From: Epiperipatus broadwayi
Taxonomy: Eukaryota > Onychophora > Udeonychophora > Euonychophora > Peripatidae
Reading direction: 5' to 3'
Length of the DNA: 64,000 nucleotides
NCBI GenBank assembly: GCA_028023455.1
Contig: JAQFVV010000001.1
Coordinates: forward strand, 19,587,611-19,651,610
In this document: in pieces, positions 54,946-64,000 of the stretch
Numbering within the stretch: the stretch's first letter is position 1
Layout: every line of letters starts with the position of its first letter
The notes under the pieces: model-generated
What the model was told of the DNA's origin: nothing
The model's input: only the letters and a program-made list of their open reading frames with translations
Database searches by the model: none
Program-made: the position numbers and the translations under genes

Positions 54946-57900
54946 TCATGAGCCTTAATATTACTTTATAAATTTAGTTTAATTTGCTCATGATGATCTA
55001 TGCCTAGTTTATGCTATATAACATGATCTAGATTTGCTTTAGAGCTAGCAGACGTGATCATTATATTTATAAAGAACCTTTTATTAAATGCGAATATTTA
55101 ATATATTCTCTATATAGCTTATATGCCTATGAAATCAGATTTGAATTCAGATCAAAGCTGAAATATACAATTATTATAGTGGGATGAACTGATGATTGGC
55201 AGTCAGACTTCAGATACCAAGGCATATAGAAAATATACAATCTGAGTCCCTGCATCTCGAATGTGTGCTTTTTCATGGGATTTGTACCAAGTACTGGCTC
55301 TCTTTTCACTGTACTCATTGCTGTGAAATAAGAGACCTTTTAGTCCAGGTGATTGAACAACTAGTTTAAACTGCTGGATCCTCATGCTCCAGTTCTAAAT
55401 ATGCAGAATGGGGTGGTGCTTATCTGACACCCATCTGAAAAAGATAGTTGTCCGAACTAAGAATAATGGGGTAGCCCTTACACATATGCCCATTAAAGAT
55501 ACATACAGCAACAAGTATATATGCTGAAGGGTTTTTTAAGGACACATTTGTACCACTGACTACATCATTATATAATAAAATTGGATGCTAAACAATAGTT
55601 TCCTTCCATGAAAATACTGTAGATCAGTTCATTATATAGCATCTATAATTATGCTATTAAGGAAAGCTTATGAATCTAATTTATAAAGCTATCTATATAG
55701 GCATTTATATAATTCTAGGGAGGATTACAGCATATTATGGATAATTATGATATAAATTTATAGCTTTATGCTGTATTTTATCACTTCAACTGAATATTAA
55801 TTAAATATTATATTTAAAGCAAACCTATCTTAGAGTAGCTGTAAGCTTTTCATTATATCTTAAATAAGACATTCTATCCCTTTCAGAACGGAGTTTCGTT
55901 TGTGCATTAATAAATGCGAAATTACATATATGTGTGTGAGAATATCTAATTGCTTCTCACTAATTATTTAACTGAGAGTAAAACTCCATTTTGAACAAAT
56001 ATAGCATAAACAAATACATAATTAAAATAAAGTAAAATTGGCATAGCTTTTTAATTAAAAAAAATATAAGTTTAAAGATAAAATTTCACGTAAGAGAAAT
56101 CTGAAATTTGGCTTTATTTTAGCTTAGTTTAAAAAGGGAATTGAAATTAAATTAGTTTAGATTTGATTGATTCAGTTTAATATAGATTTAAGTTATTTAT
56201 GAGAATTATTAATAAAAGCAAATATTATCATTAAACTAAAATATGTAAAATAACTTAGAAACTTAATTATCATTTAAAATAAATCATTTAGAATTATACG
56301 TAATAAAAGTTATGATAAATCATTTAAAATCAATCAATTAAAGCAAGTTCAAACTAAATCAGTTTTAACCTCTGAACAAGATAAATAAGTTGCAACCAAA
56401 TCAATCAAAAATAAATCAGTAAATAAATTAATAAATCAATCAGTAAATCATAGAATAAATCGATAAATAAATCAGACAAGATTTGGGATTTTAGATAAAG
56501 AAAATAAAATTACTTTTAACTTGTAAGTTTAGAATACATGATTATTTTGGCCATAATTATTAGATTTAGCTAGCTTTTAGGTATTAACAAATTTTAGTTG
56601 AAGAATTAATTTTAAGTTGAGGTAGGTTGGTTACCACTATCTTCTTTCTTCTGGAAAATTGGCTTCATGATGAGGGATTCCTTTTAGATGGTATTGGCTC
56701 CTACTGCTCTGCATCTTGTAGACTATCACATGGTTTAGAAAGCAAGGGAATTGCCCTCTAGCCCATTGTCATCATCATTACCAATTTAAAATACTGAAGT
56801 GAATAATTAAGAATAAAATTCTAATCTGCCCTGCCAAGAAGTAGAAGTAACTTATATATCAGCTTATCCCCCCTCTCCCCTGTCATAGTAGTTTTAAATT
56901 TGTTTTCTCTTTACTTTGCTGTCTTCTAAAAAATCGCGAAATCCCACTGTGATTGATTTTTCTACAGGTGGGGTTTTCCTTCAGTCAACCACATTTTTTC
57001 CTTTGGTCAATCAGGATAATTTATTCATACTTTTATTTTAAAATCTATTTTTATTCTTAATTTGTAACTAGGTCATAATACAGCGAGAAAGATTAAGTTT
57101 TATGAAATCATCTTTTTTTAGAAAAACAAATCCAAAGATGAAAAACATTTTGTTATATATGTAATTCGATCATATAATTTAGCAACATATGCAGAAATAT
57201 ATAATAATTTCAAATATTACTTTTAGAATAATTATTCTAAATAAAGAAATTTATAATCTTTTAATTCTGTTAACATTATTCTTTCCTGCATATATGTAGT
57301 CTCTTGTTACACACACAAAGCATTTTCCGTTTATTTAATTACTAGAAATATATATCTGCGTATTTACGGGTTTTACATATATAGATATATTTTTCATACT
57401 GTATGTTAAGATATATGCACACATACATAACTAATACATTTAGATTTAAAATTAGCCTGATTTTAGTACAATACTAGTGTGATATACGAGGATTTGGTGA
57501 TAGTTGCATATATAAAAATACTACTATATTTCATAAATATATTTCTAATAAAATATTTGCATTAAAAACTCTAAATAAAATTCTTTTAATATGAATGTGA
57601 CTATAGTAATAGTAGTACTAACAGTAATAATAACAGAAAGAAAAGTAGGAGTGATAGTAATAGTAGTTTAGAAGAAGAAAAAAGCTAACTAGATTTTAAA
57701 TAAAAAATAATTAAAAATTTGCTATATTTGAAATTAATTAAGAAATTAAATGAATACTTTTAAAGGTGTATTATAACGATAGCACTTTTATTTTCCATGT
57801 ACCATGACTGAAATTCAAATTTCAACTGGCTAAATCTTGAAAATTTGCCAGTTTTCAATCAAACTTAGGATCATTCAGATAAGTAATCTATAGGCAACTA

Positions 57901-59327
57901 AGCTAATTATTATTAAAGAGAAGCTAAAATGAAAGTAGCAAAATCTCACTATCTGATAAGCCTGAGGTGTAAGCCTTCAACTTTATCAATTCATTTTGAA
58001 AGGTTATGGGGTGCCAATAAAAATTACATCAGCATTTTAATAAAATCAATGTTATATTGCTTTATTTAAACAAACACAAATTTTGTGTAAGATATATATC
58101 ATAAATCATAACCAGAATTTATTTATACATTTATACTTATTAAAATAAATATTTTCTTGGAAGTTCATATTCACTTGAAACACAGTTTGTTTCATTAACT
58201 AAAACAACTATGAATTAAAAAAATAAATAAATGATTTTCAACACCAAAGATGTTGTTAAAAGAGTTTTCTCTTTAAATTATTTAAAACTAAATCTTTTGT
58301 GGATCATACTTTCAAATATACAAAACAAATTAGCTTTAAATGTTTACTGAAACATTTTTTTTATTATGAGATCAATGACATATGTTATTAAATCAACACA
58401 GATTTTGACATGCAACATTTGAACATAAAAATTAAAAGTTTTTATTTATATGACAAAACCCAGTAGACATTTTTATAATGCTTGTTCTAATTTTGACAGT
58501 AAAAATTGTTTAATAAGATTATAATAATCAACATTTATGTGATAATGGAAATAAATATAAGAAAGATGTAATTTATACAAATCACAATAATTCAAAGATA
58601 TTATCATTTGGATAAACCATCAAAGATTCTTATTGATAAAAAATTCAGATGTTTCTATTATAATTGTACCTAGATTAAATTTCAATATAAAAAAAATATT
58701 ATTAAAAAAAGTTTCAAATATTTACTATAATTGATCGATGTTTATTCCCAAAAGTCAAAGTACAATTTTTCAAGTATAGAATTTAATAAAAGTACCAAAG
58801 ACTGCTAGATAAACAATTGAAGCACAATTTAAATAAAAAAAAAAAGATCTGGATATCTTTGATGATATTTTGCAGCAGATTTTAAAGCTAATATTAAGTT
58901 TACTAAGTACTTTAAGAAATTAAATAATGACTTTATATTTTCAAATAAAAAAACTTCAGTTTTTAAGGTTTAGAAATAAAATTTCCAACTTCATGGGCTG
59001 CATTAGTTTAAAATGTTTATACAGTATTTATTTTTATTAATTGATAACTCTGATATTCAATGAGAATTGTTGGATGGTTCTCTCAGAAAAAGTATAGTAG
59101 TTTTTGCTTTAGATTGCTGTTTTACCATTATCTTAATTTGTATTAGCATAGAATGTTTTAAAAAATGTAGATTTTTTTTAATTTAAAAAAATCTGAAGAG
59201 GGCATTATCTTATGCTCAATCATTTATACTTTTTTATTCTCAAAAGAAAGATTTTTTTTAAGGGTAATTCTTGACTATGCTCAATATAAAAGTCATCATG
59301 TAACATTATCACCTGTCCAAATTAATA

Positions 59328-59408
59328 TGCTGTTAGAATTTTGTCAAATATTTTAATAGTTTTTTGATAATTTAAAAACTTAAAATATTTAATAAAATTC
59401 TAACAGCA
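59328..59408. repeat. 81-bp palindrome (hairpin)
   Basis: TGCTGTTAGAATTTTGTCAA pairs with TTAATAAAATTCTAACAGCA at the other end, arms of about 30 bp with few mismatches. It is small enough to be a micro-MITE or a snapback; function unknown. Confidence 0.6.
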
Positions 59409-59524
59409 TGTTTAATATTTGCAATTAAAATTTCAGATTTTAAAACAGACTTTGATAGATTTATCACAATTTCACTTTCATTTGCATTTAAAATAAAAAC
59501 TTAAAAAAAAAAAAATTTCATTAC

Positions 59525-59574
59525 CTGAAATAATGTTTATACTAATATCATTGTTATCATTTACATCTTCTGTT
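59525..59574 (-). CDS. INTU: candidate additional INTU exon
   Basis: A 50-base segment between an AG acceptor (59575-59576, weak pyrimidine tract) and a strong donor CAG|GTAATG. It reads TEDVNDNNDISINIIS plus one base, which supplies exactly the missing first base of the Val codon completed by TG at the start of exon 53001-53146. Composition (acidic, Asn-rich) suits the disordered linker. The segment is short, so a chance match is possible. Confidence 0.35.
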
Positions 59575-60419
59575 CTTATTTACAAGTTTTTAAATATTTA
59601 CAAAACTCAAATATGATTTTTAAGAATATTATTCAGTTATAAAACTAAATTAAAAAAATGAAATTCAATTAAATGAGTTTTAGTATTAAATAAAGATTTT
59701 ATATAGAAGTGAAAAGTTGAGCATTTTTCAAAAACCTCCACTAGGTGTAACAATAGAAAATGTCAGAATATGAAAGCATTAAGGCAATATTGTTGATAAA
59801 TATTTTAAAATTTTAATCAAGCTAGATGGTGATGCAAATTTATAAAATAAAAAAAATAATACAGCCTGGAGAAAGTTTATTTATATAATATTGATGAATA
59901 AAACATTACAATATTTAGTTTTGTTAATTAATATGAGCATGATCAGAAAATGAACTAAACTGTAGGCTACTGTGATTTTAAATAAGATGGCCAAAAGGCA
60001 ACATCTATTAAAAAAATTAGATACAATTCTATGGATAAAAAAAATAAATTAAAAAACTATCATACATGAGATTATTATCACTAATTATGATGAGATAGCT
60101 GGTTTCTACCTTATTTATATAATATACATTCTGGCTACTATATCTTTGCTCTTAATCAAGAAATGAACAGTTTGTAAACAGCCATTAATATAAACCAATA
60201 AAAAGTTAATGTTTAAAGTTAACTTAACAATGAGTCTGTATTCTAAAATCACTAAGTTTATATTACCTGACAAACCAAATCCTGTTTGAATGTTAAATTT
60301 TGTTAATACACAAAATATACCATGTGTCTGTATTTTTCAAAATATAGTTGATTTGATGTTTAACCCTTAAACCGCTAATTTTATCATTGGTTGTATCAGA
60401 TAAAAATCAAATCTTTTAT

Positions 60420-60750
60420 TTGCCACCCCCCAAAATAAGAAAAACTTTTTTTAAAAAAACTTTTCCTTATAATTTTTATTCACTAAAATTTTTTAAAAAT
60501 ATTTAATTAATTATTTTTTTGGAAAAAAAAAATCGTTATTTATAAAAAAATTTTTTTTTTTTTTTTTTTTAAAAATAAAAAAAAAAAAAATAATATAAAA
60601 AAAAAAAAATTATTTTATTAAAAAATTTATTTACTTTTTCTAATTAATATATAATTTTTTTAAAATTTTTTTTTTTTTTTTTTTTTTTATTTTTAATTTT
60701 AAAATTATTAATTAATTTTATAATAATATTTTAATAAATTTTTAATTTAG
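60420..60750. repeat. A/T homopolymer low-complexity block
   Basis: Alternating runs of A and T up to about 22 bases, almost without G or C for over 250 bp. Such sequence is prone to slippage and collapse, so its exact length in the assembly is unreliable. Confidence 0.85.
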
Positions 60751-61437
60751 GTCAGTCTTTGTTATGTAAGCATCATTTCTATATTTATCAATACCACTTA
60801 TATTTGTTAAGTTTTATGCCTTTTAATAAACTTCTGAGGCCAGTAATTGGATGCAGAGAAGACATTTATGTATTGAATTACTAACTTTTTAAAGCTGTTA
60901 TCAACATTTGAATTAGTAATAAAATCAGTTTCTATTTGAATAACATTTCCAATTGTTATATAAAATCTACAGACTGCAAATCTTCTGCTTGGAATATAGA
61001 AACCATGATCAGAAAAATATATTGTGAACATAAACAATAAAATAAGAAATTGATTAAAAATGCATATTCAAAGTACAATTTTTAAAAAGTTGTTGATTCA
61101 TGTCAAAAATATAGTTTAGTGGAGCAAATCTTGTAACATCAACGGTTTATTTCACTTCTGAATATGATGTCTCATTGTATTTGACTAATATTTTTAAAAA
61201 AGCTCACAGATAATTGACTTTATCTAAAAAACAACAACAACAACACAATTTCTTCACTTTTCTATAAAACATTTAGTAGCAACATGATTTACATAATATA
61301 ATAGAAATATTTATCTTTTTCATAATCATAATGATAACACATGCACTATTATAAATTGCTTTATGCACTAATTGCTCATTTGATTTACATTTTATTATCT
61401 CCATAATAAACATTCAAAAGTTTAATGATATACAACA

Positions 61438-61560
61438 GCAGTGCACAATCTGCAGGTTGTGACCACTCAAGGGATCATAGAAAAATATTATTGGGGATTG
61501 TGAAAATTTTGAAAAGTTCACATGTGGGATAATAAATTTTTCACTGAAAAAACAAAAAAC
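61438..61560 (+). mobile_element. possible hAT-type end
   Basis: CAGTGCACAATCTGCAGGTTGTGACC followed by GGGATCATAG and GGGGATTGTGAAAA resembles the start of Charlie-like hAT elements (CAGTG..., then GGTCGCGACC and GGGGTCGTGAA in degraded form). No matching right end or duplication was found within the following kilobase. Confidence 0.3.
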
Positions 61561-62852
61561 CTAAATACTATTAAAATACATAAAAACTGCTCAACTCATT
61601 GAGTATCTCACCACTTTTGTGTTTAAACAGTTCCTTTTTTATATTAACAGCACATCATGTGGCACTTTGCTTATATTGCTCTAATTTCTCTTGTTAACTC
61701 TCAAAGTTTTGTTCTTCATACTAGTAACTTTCTAATGTTGATACAAAGTATTACATTCTTGAATGTACACATTTTTACTCATGTCAACAGATCTATTAAG
61801 AACCAAGTATTATTATATATTTTTTGTTAATATGCAGTTTTTTTAAAGATCTTATATCAAATCATATGTACTGAAATATAATATAAAGATATATATTTGT
61901 TTGTGATAAAATGACTTTTATTTTTAAATTATCCTTATATACTCCTAATAGAAAGGTAACAAGATATAATAGCACGTGTAAAGTTTCAATCCGAGTACAG
62001 AGGTCACAGGTGTAAAAAAATTGTGCCACCAATGATATAGAATATTAGTGACATAAGATGTACAAGACACTTAAAAAAATAAATAGGACTGCTTATTATT
62101 AATCAGAAAAAAAAAACTCCTGTTGATGGATGAACTATATATATATATATATTTATCATAAAAAAAAAAAAAAAAAGCTTGTTTAGAGCTATTAGCACGC
62201 TCTTAATTTTATATATATTGCACAGCAATAAATTAAGACTATGCATCTTAGGATATATCATATACACGTTTTTTAAAAAGTTTATTTAGTACATTTTAAA
62301 ATAAGAATCATCTTATAATGCATTATTTAGTGATATTTTATTACAATGAAGAATCTGCAGCATTGTCATCATTGCTTCTACTTAACATGCACATAGAATG
62401 ATTTAAAAACAAACTTAGTAAAATTTGTAATTTTTCAGGTTTTAATCAGGATTAGGATGTTTCTTTCATATAACTAATTCACAGTGTCTACTTAACAGTG
62501 GTTGATAAGTTCATAGTCAAAAGATAAAAGATGGTTAAAAATTGCTCTAATGCTCACTACCGGTCTATTAGCAAGCCCAACGAGTAATATTTTATCTTAA
62601 ATATTACTCTTTGGGAAGTACTATTTAAAGGCTATGCAATCTATCTAGTTTCTCTAAGAATGCTTCAATACCAGACAATTATGAATTGCTCATCAGTCTA
62701 ATAAAGATATTCAAATAGATGTACATACAATTAAAGAATTGAACATTTTCTCAACATATAAGGAGCGATTCTAAAATAACTAAAATTTTATAACAAATTT
62801 TTTTTTAATTTTGAGTGTTACAAATTTAATCACTTTTAAATTACTATCCATT

Positions 62853-62858
<6 letters not shown>

Positions 62859-62899
<41 letters not shown>
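62859..62899. repeat. (TA)n microsatellite
   Basis: About 20 TA units adjoining the 3' end of the mariner relic. Confidence 0.95.
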
Positions 62900-62900
<1 letters not shown>

Positions 62901-62914
62901 TAGTCTAAACATGT

Positions 62915-63450
62915 GTTTCATTTTTCAAAGTATCCAGGAATATTTGCAAAATGATGCATTTTAATGCCTTTATCATTTTCCCCACCACTTCTAAGACAGC
63001 AAAAGAAAAAAAATTGAGACATTTTTTCATTTGAGAGATTAAAAAAAATCACATGAAGCAAGATCTAGCAAGTATGAGTAATAGATAAGCTGGGTCATGT
63101 TGAATTTAATTAAAAAATATTTCACACTCAAGGCATTCAGATTTAAAACTTTGTTGGAGTCAAACTTGCATTTTCCTTTCTTTGCCACAAAATGGGATAT
63201 TTAAGTATTACTGCATCATGTAATTGTTTCAGAAACTGCAGATAAAATGTCTGACCATTATTAAATCAGAGAAAAAAGTGCTGTTTGTGTCAAAAAATAA
63301 TTAGCATTGATTTGACTTTGGAATTCACTTGTGACACTTTTTAGGGACATGGCAAATTTAACATTTCAATTAAACCACTCATAACCATGTGTTTTTATGA
63401 CATCAGTTGCTTGTAATCTGTTTTAAGTATTACATCTGTTTTTTCCACCA
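62915..63450 (-). pseudogene. mariner (Tc1/mariner) transposase relic, C-terminal part
   Basis: On the minus strand, in frames broken by stops, one reads CFFDTNSTFF (mariner VFFDWKG-like), then LNALSVKYFLIKFNM (HNALSVKQFL), DLASCDFF (the PDLAPCDFFLF region carrying the third catalytic Asp) and a final IPGYFEK (GGEYFE). The order and spacing are those of mariner transposases of the SETMAR/irritans-cecropia type. The inverted termini were not located. Confidence 0.65.
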
Positions 63451-64000
63451 CTTTCTGTAAATGAAAACATAATTTAACATTGTTCAAACTTTTCAGCTAT
63501 TGAAAAAAAATGACAAATACATGTAATGCATTTTACAAAAAAAAAAAAAATGTGCTGCATAGCACCATGATTTCACATGGTGATGTCATTTGGAAATTAT
63601 TGCTAAAGGACACATGTAAGAAGTATGTAACAGCTGAAGGATATACTACAACAGACACAAAAATGAGAGAATGATTCTAGTTATTTCTGGGTCTCCCTTG
63701 TATGCATTTAGTTTTCAAACAATTATAAAGGTAGTCATCAACACAACTAACTTCACTGGAAATTAATCAATCAGTTGTATTTTTCATATATTCATAAATA
63801 ACTTCGTTTTTTAGGATTAGCTAACTGTTATTTGTAGTTAAGATTTGTCATTTTATGATTCACATTCTTAATAATATAAAAGTATTGGGAGTAACTTTTA
63901 TATTATTTGTGCTAACAATATACTATATATTTTTGATACGTGAACCTCCCACTCCATTATTTTGCTAACACTATATTATTGATTTTTGTAAAATTTTGAC

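Larger units (their letters stand above)
53147..59524 (-). other. INTU: upstream INTU intron or 5' region, no clear gene
   Basis: The acceptor at 53147-53148 shows that coding sequence continues upstream. Across this stretch I see no exon as convincing as the five downstream. It holds the minisatellite at 54685-54945, A/T-rich filler, a TAG/TAA-rich trinucleotide stretch at about 57600-57670 and a hairpin at 59328-59408. Open frames on the minus strand at 55127-55385 overlap each other in two frames and match no family. Confidence 0.5.

Noticed and set aside
55127-55385. two overlapping minus-strand frames considered as exons
   Set aside because: Overlapping frames of similar length with no preferred frame and no good acceptor/donor pair.
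60807-61037. 76-residue minus-strand frame considered as an INTU exon
   Set aside because: Does not resemble inturned, lacks matched splice sites in phase and has stops immediately on both sides. Possibly an unidentified repeat fragment.
1-64000. CRISPR arrays, bacterial operons, rRNA genes or phage modules
   Set aside because: None seen. The tandem repeats present have no regular repeat-spacer structure, and all recognisable coding sequence is spliced animal or eukaryotic-transposon derived.

Overview
This is an AT-rich, intron-dominated stretch of an animal (invertebrate metazoan) genome. It is roughly three-quarters A+T by eye, poor in CpG, full of (TA)n runs, and has multi-kilobase introns packed with retrotransposon and DNA-transposon relics. 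No bacterial-style genes, operons or CRISPR arrays are present. The species cannot be fixed from the sequence; the element mix (Penelope-like elements with hammerhead-type motifs, several LINE families, hAT and mariner relics) and the extreme AT content fit an AT-rich invertebrate.

The only cellular gene I can recognise is on the minus strand and spans at least 4236-53146. It is the C-terminal half of the planar-cell-polarity and ciliogenesis gene inturned (INTU), recovered as five exons (53001-53146, 39210-39304, 17768-17957, 4431-4576, 4236-4347). Their splice phases agree at every junction, and the last exon ends in a stop codon. A sixth upstream exon is possible at 59525-59574. The N-terminal half (including any PDZ domain) lies beyond the window or was not found. 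Three of the four introns are very large (about 13.2, 21.3 and 13.7 kb); the last is only 83 bp.

Layout. 1-560: 3' end of a LINE. 561-4235: intergenic, gene-free. 4236-4576: last two INTU exons. 4577-17767: intron with a Penelope-like (PLE) GIY-YIG fragment, two small insertions carrying hammerhead-ribozyme-like motifs, a 170-bp satellite, a LINE 3' end and a 1.68-kb TIR transposon. 17958-39209: intron with an old ~3.5-kb direct duplication (18663-24970 and 29583-34198). Its copies are separately interrupted: an hAT element and a TTAA-type insertion in copy 1, a foldback element and a hammerhead-bearing insertion in copy 2. Between the copies are a compact promoter-like segment and a decayed retrotransposon gag. 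39305-53000: intron with a TA-flanked foldback element, a tRNA-Val-like sequence, a long decayed LINE, a non-autonomous hAT element and another reverse-transcriptase relic. 53147-64000: probably further INTU intron, with minisatellite, hairpins, low-complexity A/T sequence and a mariner transposase relic.

The most interesting signal is a family of three insertions (6359-6823, 10882-11476, 32105-32824). Each has its own 11-13 bp target duplication, and they contain four copies of a hammerhead ribozyme core (CTGATGA / GAAAC / ACTAGTC) with a conserved two-part helix I. A PLE endonuclease ORF lies next to one of them. This fits PLE-derived or retrozyme-like elements with self-cleaving RNA.
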